Part shown: positions 41,698 to 50,582 of the stretch, piece by piece | Numbering within the stretch: position 1 is the stretch's first letter | How the letters are laid out: each line of letters begins with the position of its first letter | Source: an uncultured Spirochaetales bacterium | GTDB lineage: Bacteria > Spirochaetota > Spirochaetia > Sphaerochaetales > Sphaerochaetaceae | NCBI GenBank assembly: GCA_949295125.1 | Contig: CASFJV010000046.1 | Coordinates: 1-64,000 of the forward strand | Direction: 5' to 3' | Length of the DNA: 64,000 nt | The notes under the pieces: generated by a model | What the model saw: the letters and a program-made list of their open reading frames with translations, nothing else | The model's database searches: none | What the model was told of the DNA's origin: nothing | Program-made: the position numbers and the translations under genes

Positions 41698-41792
41698 TGC
41701 TGATATAAACTGCTGGTAGAATAATACCAACCAACAGAATATTTTTTAAAAACAATCAACAATAATAATGCTTAATCCAGGCCTTATTCACC

Positions 41793-41821
41793 TTGAATTT
41801 GAATTATGCCTCTGCTAATAT
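41793..41821 (+). promoter_or_regulatory. Promoter of ktrB, leaderless start
   Basis: TTGAAT (41793-41798), 17-bp spacer, then TAATAT (41816-41821) preceded by TGC to make an extended -10. ATG 41829 follows after 7 nt. The TTG that could serve as an upstream in-frame start codon is part of the -35 box. Confidence 0.7.
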
Positions 41822-41828
41822 TCTAAGC

Positions 41829-43121
41829 ATGCAACGCAGAAGGAAGCTACAACCAGGGCTGCAGCTGGCCCTTGGTTTCATGCTAATAATTGCAATTGGG
41901 GCAGTTTTACTTTATTTACCAATTTCACATCAGGAAGGGGTTGAGTTATCATTTCTTGATTCACTGTTCGTTTCTACTTCAGCTGTCTGTGTAACGGGAC
42001 TGACTCCGGTGGATATTTCAAAAACGCTTTCAGATTTCGGGTCGTTCATACTTATGCTGCTTATCCAGCTTGGAGGACTGGGATATGCAGTTATCGCGGT
42101 CATCATAATAATGATCGCAAGTGGGAAAATAGACGCATCATCTGGAAACCTTTTGAGGGATTCCCTTGGAGCAGACCATAAGATAGGGACCAAGAAGCTG
42201 CTTGCTCTGGCCCTTTCCGTAACAGGAATAATAGAAGCACTGGGTGCCATCATGCTCTTTTCATCGTTTTCTGAGCACTACAGCCTGGGAAGGGCAGTAT
42301 ACCTTTCGGTATTCCACTCTGTTTCTGCATTCAACAATGCAGGATTTGACCTTTTTTCAGACAGTCTTATGAAGTGGAACCAGGATCCGGTTGTACTGAT
42401 CACGATTGCACTCTTAATCGCATTCGGAGGCCTTGGATTCATCCTTTACGGGGATCTTATCGATCACGTAAAGAACAAGAAGAAGATATCCGTGCATACA
42501 AAGATCGTTCTGAGCACAACGGTTTTCCTTATCATTTCAGGCACAGTCCTGTTCAAGATAATACTGCCTGGAGTTGACTGGAAGAACGCATTTTTCCAGT
42601 CCGTGACGACAAGGACAGCAGGATATTTCTCTTATGACCAGTCATCACTTCCTCCGGCAGGAGTTGTATTGACCATAATACTGATGTTCATAGGTGCATC
42701 CCCAGGATCCACAGGAGGCGGCGTAAAGACAACATCCTTCTTTACGGCAGTAAAAGCTTCATTCTTCCTTCTTTTGGGAAGAAGCCCGGTTGCTTTCAAG
42801 AGGGAGATAAGTTCAGAGTCCGTCCTCAAGGCGTTCTTTGTAATAATCATCTCTGTCCTGCTTGTCGCCATTGCAGCATTCCTGATTTCAATCACAGATC
42901 CTGAATTCACTTCAGACCAGATTCTGTATGAAACTGTTTCTGCATATGCGACTGTCGGCCTCACAATGGGTATAACGCCATATGTATCACCCGCAGGAAA
43001 GATAATCCTCATAATAATGATGTATCTCGGACGAGTCGGATTCATGACCATAATTTCAGCTTTTGCCCGCAGGAGAATCAGCGGTGCACGTTATATAGAA
43101 GAGAAGGTAATAATAGGATAA
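41829..43121 (+). CDS. ktrB: Potassium uptake channel subunit, TrkH/KtrB family
   Basis: Membrane subunit of a Ktr/Trk K+ uptake system; 430 residues. The four pore-loop filters of the superfamily are recognisable: VCVTGLTPVD, FNNAGFDLF, TTRTAGYFS and YATVGLTMG. GASPGSTGGGVKTT is the conserved gating-loop stretch. ATG 41829 (MQRRRKLQPG) gives a basic N-terminus immediately before the first helix and is placed 7 nt after an extended -10 box. Two bases separate it from ktrA, its regulatory partner. Confidence 0.92.
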   Translation: MQRRRKLQPGLQLALGFMLIIAIGAVLLYLPISHQEGVELSFLDSLFVSTSAVCVTGLTPVDISKTLSDFGSFILMLLIQLGGLGYAVIAVIIIMIASGKIDASSGNLLRDSLGADHKIGTKKLLALALSVTGIIEALGAIMLFSSFSEHYSLGRAVYLSVFHSVSAFNNAGFDLFSDSLMKWNQDPVVLITIALLIAFGGLGFILYGDLIDHVKNKKKISVHTKIVLSTTVFLIISGTVLFKIILPGVDWKNAFFQSVTTRTAGYFSYDQSSLPPAGVVLTIILMFIGASPGSTGGGVKTTSFFTAVKASFFLLLGRSPVAFKREISSESVLKAFFVIIISVLLVAIAAFLISITDPEFTSDQILYETVSAYATVGLTMGITPYVSPAGKIILIIMMYLGRVGFMTIISAFARRRISGARYIEEKVIIG

Positions 43122-43123
43122 AC

Positions 43124-43795
43124 ATGAGAAAAAAAGACGAAAAAGAAGTATTTGGAGTAATAGGAACGGGAAGATTCGGCCTTGCAGTTGCAGAAGAGCT
43201 GCTTGCAAGGGGAAAATACGTTATTGTAGCAGATCATGACCAGCAGAGGCTCAAGCCACTTTATGAAACCGATGCTGAAGTTGTTGTGATAAACGATGTG
43301 TCAAAGGAATCACTGCTCGAGGCAGGCATGAAAGAGGCAGATACCGTTATTGTCGGAATTGGAAAGGATGTCGAGAGCTCTATCCTTGCAGCACTTAATG
43401 CCCTTGAGCTTGGAGTAAAGCATGTAATATGCAAGGTAATTAGCGAAGACCATTCAAAGATCCTGAAAAAGATTGGAGCAGATGTTGTTTTTCCTGAAAC
43501 TGAAATCGGAAAGAGAACTGCAATCAGGCTCTGCGAGAAACTTGCAGAAGACATCCTGCCCCTTTCTGAAGAATTTTCGATCATCCAGGTCAGGACGCCG
43601 AAGGATCTTGACGGAAAGACAGTAAAGGAACTGAAGATCCGCGAGAAGTTCGGAATATCCATCATTGCAGTCGTTAAGGATGGAAAGGCAAATGGAAGTG
43701 TCGGACCAGAGACAATGCTCCATCTTGATGAAATCATGGTTCTCTCAGGCTCAAACAGGGATCTTGAGAAATTCAACAGGACATTTGCTGAATAA
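43124..43795 (+). CDS. ktrA: Potassium uptake regulatory subunit, TrkA/KtrA family
   Basis: Cytoplasmic RCK protein gating KtrB; 223 residues. An N-terminal Rossmann domain FGVIGTGRFGLAVAEELL with acidic residue in VIVADHD marks nucleotide binding (NAD(H)/ATP). A C-terminal TrkA-C domain (about residues 145-220) includes SIIAVVKDGKANG. It starts 2 bp after ktrB, with translational coupling likely since no good ribosome-binding site is seen. Followed by a strong terminator. Confidence 0.93.
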   Translation: MRKKDEKEVFGVIGTGRFGLAVAEELLARGKYVIVADHDQQRLKPLYETDAEVVVINDVSKESLLEAGMKEADTVIVGIGKDVESSILAALNALELGVKHVICKVISEDHSKILKKIGADVVFPETEIGKRTAIRLCEKLAEDILPLSEEFSIIQVRTPKDLDGKTVKELKIREKFGISIIAVVKDGKANGSVGPETMLHLDEIMVLSGSNRDLEKFNRTFAE

Positions 43796-43801
43796 AAGCA
43801 G

Positions 43802-43830
43802 AAGCTGGAGCAATTTAGCTCCGGCTTTTT
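43802..43830 (+). terminator. Terminator after ktrA
   Basis: AAGCTGGAGC (43802-43811) pairs with GCTCCGGCTT (43818-43827) with one G-T pair, loop AATTTA, then T-run to 43830. Confidence 0.85.
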
Positions 43831-43956
43831 CTTTCATCATGCAATCACAGAATAAGGATTTTTCCCTCATTTCCCGATGCAAAAGAGAAGAAGAATTGTA
43901 ATTTTTTATGTGGAATTACCTTTAATATATATGTTAGACTAGTGTAAGAGGTTCAT

Positions 43957-44751
43957 ATGAAGAGAATATTGACAGCCTTATTATTAGCATTATGCATTTT
44001 CAGTTTGCCAGCAGCAGATCTGGACATTACTGTATCAAATGGCAATTTCAAACTTTACGATGCCTATGGAGAGAGGATCGACATGAATGCCGGAGTATCC
44101 AATCTTGAAGGACTGATCGTACTAACAGAAGATGAAGAAGTCACATGCACAACCCCATACGGTGATGCAACACTTGGGCCAAACTCGATATTCTCCATCC
44201 TCTCACTGGATGTTGAAAACCCGACATTCTATCTTGTGAACGGATCTTTGGAGATCAAGCTTGAAGAAGATCTCTCCCTTGCTGTTTACACCCCTGTATC
44301 CCTTACAGCAGTATTTGAGAAAGGTGATTACAGGATTGTTACAACCGATGAGGAAGAAGGAATCTACAACTATTCAGAGACAGCAAGTGCACTGGCATTT
44401 GATGCCCTGACTGGAATCACATACATTATTGAGCCGAGATCATATTCTAGTTCTACTGCAAACATTCTCAACCAGCCAATAGATGAAGATTCAGAGGAAG
44501 TTATTGAGATAGCTGTTCCTGAAGCACCAAGCATGCTTGATGTAGTGCGCAGGCTGAACCTTCCATCAGCTCCGAAAGTGTATGTTGCAGATACGTACCT
44601 TCCAATAATTCCGGCAGTTCCAACCCTGTTTGTGGATATTGATTATGGTGTGCCATCACGCCCTGATATCGAAAGCATCACATATGAGTCAGGCCTGATC
44701 CCTCCAACGGTATCTGCACTGGAAGTCCAAAAAAAAACGTTAACAAATTAG
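43957..44751 (+). CDS. FecR-like N-terminal part of an outer-membrane protein (split by frameshift)
   Basis: 264 residues in the given frame. Signal peptide MKRILTALLLALCIFSLPAADL, then a FecR-like beta domain (about residues 22-135, EEVTCTTPYGDATLGPNSIF, YLVNGSLEIKL, YTPVSLTAVFEKGDYRI), then a proline-rich linker. The frame ends TAG 44749-44751 just after a run of nine A (44729-44737). A shift to the -1 frame at that run would read on as QKKNVNKLDLLFKIRA into the following beta-barrel frame, giving one protein of about 1059 residues. AAGAGG precedes ATG 43957. FecR-like domains are usually periplasmic and may bind peptidoglycan or partner proteins. Confidence 0.75.
   Translation: MKRILTALLLALCIFSLPAADLDITVSNGNFKLYDAYGERIDMNAGVSNLEGLIVLTEDEEVTCTTPYGDATLGPNSIFSILSLDVENPTFYLVNGSLEIKLEEDLSLAVYTPVSLTAVFEKGDYRIVTTDEEEGIYNYSETASALAFDALTGITYIIEPRSYSSSTANILNQPIDEDSEEVIEIAVPEAPSMLDVVRRLNLPSAPKVYVADTYLPIIPAVPTLFVDIDYGVPSRPDIESITYESGLIPPTVSALEVQKKTLTN
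44729..44737 (+). repeat. A9 homopolymer at the junction of two frames
   Basis: Nine consecutive A within codons GTC CAA AAA AAA ACG. The read-through frame is one base back (AAA AAC GTT), so the tract contains an A-AAA-AAA slippery heptamer. It is a hot spot for polymerase slippage, ribosomal -1 frameshifting or replication-driven phase variation. Confidence 0.75.
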
Positions 44752-44867
44752 ATCTTCTCTTTAAGATAAGAGCATATTCCGACGGCACTGAGAGAGGATA
44801 TTCACTCTCCAGTGCTGTTATCCCAACACTTGATGTTGGGAATTTTCATCTCTCACTGAGCTTCGAT

Positions 44868-47135
44868 GTGAACCGCGTCGAAGAGTATTACGAAAGCCAT
44901 AATCTCCTTCCATTCCTTACATCGTTCATTGAAGCTGTGAATTATCATGGCAGCACAGTCACTCTGGATCTAGATAGAAGCACCCCGCTTTCTGGAGATA
45001 ACGCAGGACTTTTTCCTGGTGTTGTGCATGAGTGGGATGCCCTTACAGAGCGCCTCTCACTTAACTTTTCACTTGATACGGATTTCTTCAGTTTCAGGCT
45101 TTATGCAGATGACCTTTCATTTTCTGATGAATCAGATGATGCAGTAATCTTCAGTGGCAATGTCCTTTCATTCACCCTGTCAAGGGCATGGCCAGTGCAG
45201 ATTGCATTCGAGCTCTTCAGTGCAGTAAGGTACAATGACATTAATTCAACATCACTCTACCCTTCCATCTTTTTCAACCTGCCGATCATCTCCCTTGAAG
45301 ACATTTCCTTCGGCCTCAGGTTCGGCCTGCTCAAGGCTATTGATAATTTTGAGTTCAGTTCATTCCTTGACTCGGGAACGTCTTTCTTCTTCTATGTTCC
45401 GCTCAGGATTGAAGATGATGAAGTGAGGCTTGGCCTCTATCTTCAGAGGGATGGAGTCTACTACAACCTCTATAATGACAATTTCTCGCAGGAAGGTGAT
45501 GAGCCAAGCTTTGCCATATTCCTCGATACCGACCTGAATTTTGAGCATTTCGGGCTCAACATTAATTCATTCATCAACTTCTCATCCTCAACGCTTGCAA
45601 TCATTGAAGAGAATTCGTACTTCGATGCGTCCCTCTCCTTCAGCCTTGGCAAGCTTGATTTCATCCTTGGAGCAAGGAAGCAGGATCTTTTCACTTTCAA
45701 TGATTTCATTGACACGTCTGATTTCTATCTAGGACTTGGAATTGACACGGACGGAATAAATACAAGGATGCTTGTAAGGTACCGAAACGGACAGCCGGAA
45801 ATCGGATTTTCATCTTCGCTTGCATTCTTTGACGTTGAGAGCGTACAGAATGGCTATACAGAAGAAAGTTCCATTCCTCTCGATTTCAAGATCTCGCTTG
45901 GCTATGAGAACTATTATGGCCATGGCCTTTATTTCAGCATCATCCCTACCCTTTCATTCTTTTCAGACAGCTTTTCCCTTGCATTCCGCGTTCCGCTTTA
46001 CCTTGAAATCGGGGAAAGGAAGCTTTCGCCCATCTCACTGAAAGCGGATCCATGGTTTGACATGTGGCAGGAGAACAGCACACTTTCAGATATCTATGAT
46101 TCCATTACTGACATGTTCTCTCTCATAGAAGGGATAAGCATCGGAGGAAAGGATGAGTCAGTCTTCTTCATTGATGCAAGCAGGAACTACAGGAGAAACG
46201 ACATATTCTTCGAAAACTATGCATCATTTGACGCCCTATCACTGAATCTCGGATTCAATTTCTACAATCTGGATTTTGGCATATATGTAGATGATCTGGA
46301 GGCAATAAAAATCATGGATCCATACGTTTCCTTCTTCCCCTTCAGCTATCTTGGCGGCTCAATGAGCATAAGCATCCCTACAGAGCTCAAGATCGAGGGA
46401 CAGGGTGATTTCAGCCTGCATTCATTCATAGGCCTGACTTATCACCAGCCATTTCTTGAGCAGCGCCTCAGTTTATCATTCTTCCTTTATGGAGAGATGT
46501 TTGCAGACTATGCTGATGGCAGCCCTGTTTCAACTGGCGTGATATACGACTTTGAAAACAGCGAGCTTTATGGATACCTCCTGGGAGGGGAAGCTGAATG
46601 GAATGACGGGCATTTTTCCATCTCACTTAATGCAGGAATACACTCTGGCATGGTCTACCCAAACTATTTCAATTCCTTCACTTCCTTAAATCCTGATATG
46701 GACAGGAGGGGCTATGACATTGAAGGACTCAGCTACTATGCAATATTCGACTGCTCTTTCAGTTATGAGAATTTCAGTTTCCTATTCAAATACAGTGTTC
46801 CAAATATTGTTTCCCTCATTGAGGACAGGAAGGGATACGAGGGGGATATGCTGACTCTTGATATGGCTTTCATGCTTCCAAACGGATTTGGCTTCCATTT
46901 CGCAGTGTCAAGGAACAATTTTGCCTCAACGGCGGAAGATATAATAGATTTCTCAGACTACATAAACAGTGAGAATACGATCTATGCCGCTTCCATCATT
47001 AAGGAATTTGAAGATCTGACACTTGAAGTGGAACTGGGCACTGTGGCAATCTATGAGGAGGGGCAATTCATCAACTCATACAGGTTGAGTGCTGTTGCTC
47101 CGAGACTGAAGGTAAACGCAAAGGTTGGATTTTAA
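44868..47135 (+). CDS. Beta-barrel outer-membrane protein, C-terminal part of split gene
   Basis: 755 residues from GTG 44868, but the frame is open back through the A9 tract. The sequence alternates aromatic/hydrophobic and polar residues in many amphipathic strands (for example FSLDTDFFSFRLYADDLSF, ISFGLRFGLLKAI, YHQPFLEQRLSLSFFLYGEM). It ends in VNAKVGF, a C-terminal phenylalanine as in BAM-inserted barrels. It has no signal peptide of its own and no ribosome-binding site at 44868, so it should be expressed as an extension of the FecR-like frame. No specific function recognised. The stop overlaps the mutL ATG (TAATG). Confidence 0.75.
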   Translation: MNRVEEYYESHNLLPFLTSFIEAVNYHGSTVTLDLDRSTPLSGDNAGLFPGVVHEWDALTERLSLNFSLDTDFFSFRLYADDLSFSDESDDAVIFSGNVLSFTLSRAWPVQIAFELFSAVRYNDINSTSLYPSIFFNLPIISLEDISFGLRFGLLKAIDNFEFSSFLDSGTSFFFYVPLRIEDDEVRLGLYLQRDGVYYNLYNDNFSQEGDEPSFAIFLDTDLNFEHFGLNINSFINFSSSTLAIIEENSYFDASLSFSLGKLDFILGARKQDLFTFNDFIDTSDFYLGLGIDTDGINTRMLVRYRNGQPEIGFSSSLAFFDVESVQNGYTEESSIPLDFKISLGYENYYGHGLYFSIIPTLSFFSDSFSLAFRVPLYLEIGERKLSPISLKADPWFDMWQENSTLSDIYDSITDMFSLIEGISIGGKDESVFFIDASRNYRRNDIFFENYASFDALSLNLGFNFYNLDFGIYVDDLEAIKIMDPYVSFFPFSYLGGSMSISIPTELKIEGQGDFSLHSFIGLTYHQPFLEQRLSLSFFLYGEMFADYADGSPVSTGVIYDFENSELYGYLLGGEAEWNDGHFSISLNAGIHSGMVYPNYFNSFTSLNPDMDRRGYDIEGLSYYAIFDCSFSYENFSFLFKYSVPNIVSLIEDRKGYEGDMLTLDMAFMLPNGFGFHFAVSRNNFASTAEDIIDFSDYINSENTIYAASIIKEFEDLTLEVELGTVAIYEEGQFINSYRLSAVAPRLKVNAKVGF

Positions 47136-48961
47136 TGGGAATTATCAACAGGTTGCCAGAGAAGCTGTCATCACGCATTGCAGCTGGCGAAGTTATTGAA
47201 CGCCCTGAGAGCATTTTAAGGGAGCTCATTGACAACAGCATTGATGCAGGAGCCGATGAGATTGTCATAGAAATTGAGAATGGCGGAATAGACAGGGTCA
47301 GGGTCAGGGACAATGGAAAAGGCATTAAGGAAGATGACCTGGCAGTCATTGCCAACAGGCATGCAACAAGCAAGATTAAAAATGAAAATGATCTTGATAA
47401 TCTGCACACCCTTGGCTTCAGGGGTGAGGCACTCTACTCCATTTCATCGGTAACTAAGCTTACTCTCACATCCTTTGACAGCGATCAGAAGAGGGGCTTT
47501 TCTATTGTGATAGACAATGGGGAGCGAAGTGAGATAGGAAAAGCTGCCATAAACACCGGAACCATAGCAGACGCTGAAAACCTCTTCATGGACATTCCCG
47601 CACGCAGGCAGTTTTTAAAAAAGCCCTCAACAGAAGCAAATGCATGCAGGGCCCTAGTCACTTCCAGAGCCCTTGCAAACCCCGGAATTTCATTCAAGTT
47701 CTATTCAGACGGCGCACTGAAGCTCAATTTTGACAAGGCATCAGGCCTCAAGGAAAGGGTTATGATGTACTACAGGCCGCTTTCAATTGAAAGTGCGGAC
47801 GTGATGCATCTCAGTGCAAAGGCAGAAGATTACAGCATAGATATCATAGCAACTCAAAGCCTTGTCAAGAGAAGCGACAGGAAGGAAATAAGGATCTATG
47901 TCAATTCACGCCCTGTAGAGGAATACTCACTTGTGCAGGCTGTAACGTATGGCTATGGGGAACTCCTTCCAGGAGGATCATTCCCATATGCATGCGTCTT
48001 TATAAATGACAATCCTGAACTCGTTGATTTCAACATCCATCCGGCAAAAAAGGAAGTGAAGATAAGGAACATAAATGATATCCACCACTCCATTGTCGTG
48101 ATGCTGCGTGACGGCATAGAGAGGAAGATTCCTGAAATAAAGCCAGATACTACTGGAAACCTGTTCGAAAATACTGCAGGGAGAAATCCTTCCTATACGC
48201 CATGGCAGCAGATTAAGACAGATTCTGACCGTGCTAAAGTGCCTGGAGGGTTTAGAAGCGGAGGAGGAATCAAAGTAAGCGAAAATGCAGTCCAGTATGC
48301 CTATTCATCACGGCCTCAGGATAATTCCTGGATTGAAAAGGCAAAGGAGATAAGAAGAGAGCGCGAGGAAAGGCAGGCAGAAAGGGAAAAGCAAGCTCTA
48401 AAGATGGAAGAGAATGCTGAAAAGCCTCTCTTCCGCTACGTTGGCCAGGCTTTCAACCTTTTCCTGATTGCAGAAGTGGATGATACGCTTTATTTTGTGG
48501 ATCAGCATGCAGCACATGAGCGCATAATCTATGATGAGCTTATTTCAAAAAAGAATGTACAGCCTTTGATGGTGCCAATAGAACTGGATACGGAGGATGA
48601 TGTTTCCTCATTCCTTGATGCCAATGCAGGAATATATTCACGCCTTGGCATAGAGCTGGAAAAGAGGGATGGCAGATGGTATATCACCAGCCTGCCCTCA
48701 GTTGCACGCGATATCGAAAAGGAAGTTGCGGCATTCATATCACTCAATACAGGGGATGAAAAGGAGCTTGAGAGCAATATTTTCGCAATCCTTGCATGCC
48801 GCCCGGCAATAAAGGCTGGAGACAGGATTGACCGCTACAGTGCAGAGGCAATCCTTGAAAAAGTGTTCAGGATGAAGGAACCGGCCTGCCCCCATGGGCG
48901 CACTTTCCTCATTAAGATGAGCGAAAAGGATCTGAGGATGATGGTTGGAAGGACAAATTAG
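47135..48961 (+). CDS. mutL: DNA mismatch repair protein MutL
   Basis: GHKL ATPase coordinating mismatch repair; 608 residues. The N-terminal motifs ELIDNSIDAGADEI, VRDNGKGI, NRHATSKI and LHTLGFRGEALYSISSV are textbook, and the transducer domain includes IYVNSRPVEEY and FNIHPAKKEVKIR. The C-terminal dimerisation domain has YFVDQHAAHERIIYDEL and ACRPAIKAGD; a DQHA-x2-E metal motif and a CPHGR motif (ACPHGRTF) suggest an endonuclease-type MutL. Start ATG overlaps the preceding TAA by 1 bp, so expression is tied to the outer-membrane gene. Confidence 0.95.
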   Translation: MGIINRLPEKLSSRIAAGEVIERPESILRELIDNSIDAGADEIVIEIENGGIDRVRVRDNGKGIKEDDLAVIANRHATSKIKNENDLDNLHTLGFRGEALYSISSVTKLTLTSFDSDQKRGFSIVIDNGERSEIGKAAINTGTIADAENLFMDIPARRQFLKKPSTEANACRALVTSRALANPGISFKFYSDGALKLNFDKASGLKERVMMYYRPLSIESADVMHLSAKAEDYSIDIIATQSLVKRSDRKEIRIYVNSRPVEEYSLVQAVTYGYGELLPGGSFPYACVFINDNPELVDFNIHPAKKEVKIRNINDIHHSIVVMLRDGIERKIPEIKPDTTGNLFENTAGRNPSYTPWQQIKTDSDRAKVPGGFRSGGGIKVSENAVQYAYSSRPQDNSWIEKAKEIRREREERQAEREKQALKMEENAEKPLFRYVGQAFNLFLIAEVDDTLYFVDQHAAHERIIYDELISKKNVQPLMVPIELDTEDDVSSFLDANAGIYSRLGIELEKRDGRWYITSLPSVARDIEKEVAAFISLNTGDEKELESNIFAILACRPAIKAGDRIDRYSAEAILEKVFRMKEPACPHGRTFLIKMSEKDLRMMVGRTN

Positions 48962-49461
48962 AGAGTGATGGTGTATGTGTTGAAAAAGGCATCCCTGACT
49001 GTCACAGTATCGCCGCTTTCAACACTCTCTCCTATCTCAACAGGGCTTTCATCCATTTCCGCTTCCCCTTCAAAGTTTCCGGAAAGAATTCCGTTTTCTT
49101 CATAAATATCCGGATCGTTGCGTCTGAAGTTCACAGCTCCAGACACCTCTGTTCCGCCAGAGCCGAATATGGAAAAAGCATATTCGCCTGGAACAAATGA
49201 TGCACCATCCGTTATTTCCAGCAGAATGGAATACCTTCCGTCCCTCTCTTCAAGGCTGCCAGTCCAAGAAAGCTTTCCTGAAGGATCCTTTACTGTTATG
49301 TTGTAGCTCTCATCCTCTCCGTCTATCAAAGTGGAGAATTCAAGCGTCTCAGCCTCATCGGCCTTATTCAGCCTGAGTCGGGCTATGGAATAATCAAAAC
49401 TGCTCTTCTCACAAGAGAAAAGCAGTATCAGCGAAAAAAGGAAAATGCTAATTACCTTCAT
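48958..49461 (-). CDS. Lipoprotein of unknown function
   Basis: 167 residues with an N-terminal MKVISIFLFSLILLFSC lipobox, cysteine at residue 17. The mature part is beta-rich and acidic, with Ig- or carbohydrate-module-like strands (LEFSTLIDGEDESYNITVKD, YSILLEITDGASFVPGEYAF), but no family was recognised. Its start overlaps the end of the acyltransferase gene by 14 bp, so it is the last gene of that minus-strand transcript. It converges with mutL, overlapping by 4 bp. Confidence 0.72.
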   Translation of the reverse strand: MKVISIFLFSLILLFSCEKSSFDYSIARLRLNKADEAETLEFSTLIDGEDESYNITVKDPSGKLSWTGSLEERDGRYSILLEITDGASFVPGEYAFSIFGSGGTEVSGAVNFRRNDPDIYEENGILSGNFEGEAEMDESPVEIGESVESGDTVTVRDAFFNTYTITL

Positions 49462-50581
49462 CTATTTTCAGGAATTCCCTTACGGGATTTGCATAGCTGT
49501 TGAGTACGAAGGCTTTGACATCATCATGGAGATGGGCAATCCTAGAGAGGAACTTTTCCGTATCAAAATCCTTGTAGTGCTCCTTGAACCTGACTGTCCT
49601 TTCAAGATAGTCATATGCAAAGTAGTTGGTGTCCCAGAGCTTGTATATCCTGTGAATTTCCCTGTCAATTGCTTTTGCAACTTCCTCCGGTGTCTCATAG
49701 TGCCCTTCAAGAGGCTTTCCAAATGACACATGGATGCCGCCCTTGAATCCCCTGATTCCCTTGATCATGGAAATAGTATCTTCATACTTCTTCTTTTCAT
49801 ATGCGCCATCATGGATTGTCTTGACTTCCTCTCTTCCCATATTGATGTCGTTTGGATTGTACTGGTAGGAAACAGCGGTAGGAACTATCCTGAGCTTGCT
49901 GATCAGCTCAGGGAATTTCATCTTGTTCCTTCTTGGAGCAAGATAGAGCATCTTGATGATTGCAGGATGGGTCTCATCTATTCCATCCTTGCTTCTTCCG
50001 CTGCGCTGTGCAAGCCAGACAGAGTATCCATCGCCAATGACTGTCTCTGCCATATAATCGCTGAGCCTGACAGTCTCAATGTATTTTTCCTTCATAGGAA
50101 GGTTTCTTCTGACTATTATTCCCCCATTAAGGCGCAGCAGATCACCTATAAAGGGGTTCTGGATCAGGTTATCGCCGAAAGCCATCTGGCACATAGGCTT
50201 ATTATGCCTGAAAAGTGAGTAGTCTATCAAAGTGCAGTCAAGCACTATATCACGGTGTGTTGAAATGTACAGGTATGCCTTATCATCTTCTATATTCTCA
50301 ATCCCGCTTACATCATATCCTGTTGCCGTATTGCTTATCACGGCCGGGATGAAGACTCTCATTGTAAGCTCATTCTGGAAATCAGTATAGCTGTGGATCC
50401 TGTCCTTGACCTGGTCTATATAGCCTAGGAGGATCTTCTTTCCGTCCTCACCTTCAGAAACGAAGGAATCCGCGAATTTCGCTATCTTGTCTGTCTGGGA
50501 AAGGAAACGGAAAAAAGCCTCATCAAATTCCTGGCCAAAGAACGGAGTGATATCATGGTATTTTTCTTCTCTGTCTTTCAT
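49448..50581 (-). CDS. Glycerol-3-phosphate/1-acylglycerol-3-phosphate acyltransferase-like protein
   Basis: Membrane-associated acyltransferase of 377 residues. The catalytic block reads ISTHRDIVLDCTLIDYSLF (about residue 103), the HRDI-x-LD variant of the PlsB/PlsC H(x)4-5D motif. Block II GGIIVRRNLPMKEKY and later IVPTAVSYQYNPND match the phosphate-binding and fourth motifs. It probably transfers an acyl chain in phospholipid synthesis. It lies 1 bp after the DHODH-like gene in the same transcript and 14 bp into the lipoprotein gene. Confidence 0.82.
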   Translation of the reverse strand: MKDREEKYHDITPFFGQEFDEAFFRFLSQTDKIAKFADSFVSEGEDGKKILLGYIDQVKDRIHSYTDFQNELTMRVFIPAVISNTATGYDVSGIENIEDDKAYLYISTHRDIVLDCTLIDYSLFRHNKPMCQMAFGDNLIQNPFIGDLLRLNGGIIVRRNLPMKEKYIETVRLSDYMAETVIGDGYSVWLAQRSGRSKDGIDETHPAIIKMLYLAPRRNKMKFPELISKLRIVPTAVSYQYNPNDINMGREEVKTIHDGAYEKKKYEDTISMIKGIRGFKGGIHVSFGKPLEGHYETPEEVAKAIDREIHRIYKLWDTNYFAYDYLERTVRFKEHYKDFDTEKFLSRIAHLHDDVKAFVLNSYANPVREFLKIDEGN

Positions 50582-50582
50582 C

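Noticed and set aside
41793-41828. TTG 41793 as start of the potassium channel subunit
   Set aside because: The TTG is part of a TTGAAT -35 box with a TAATAT at 17 bp. The 12 extra residues are not family-like.
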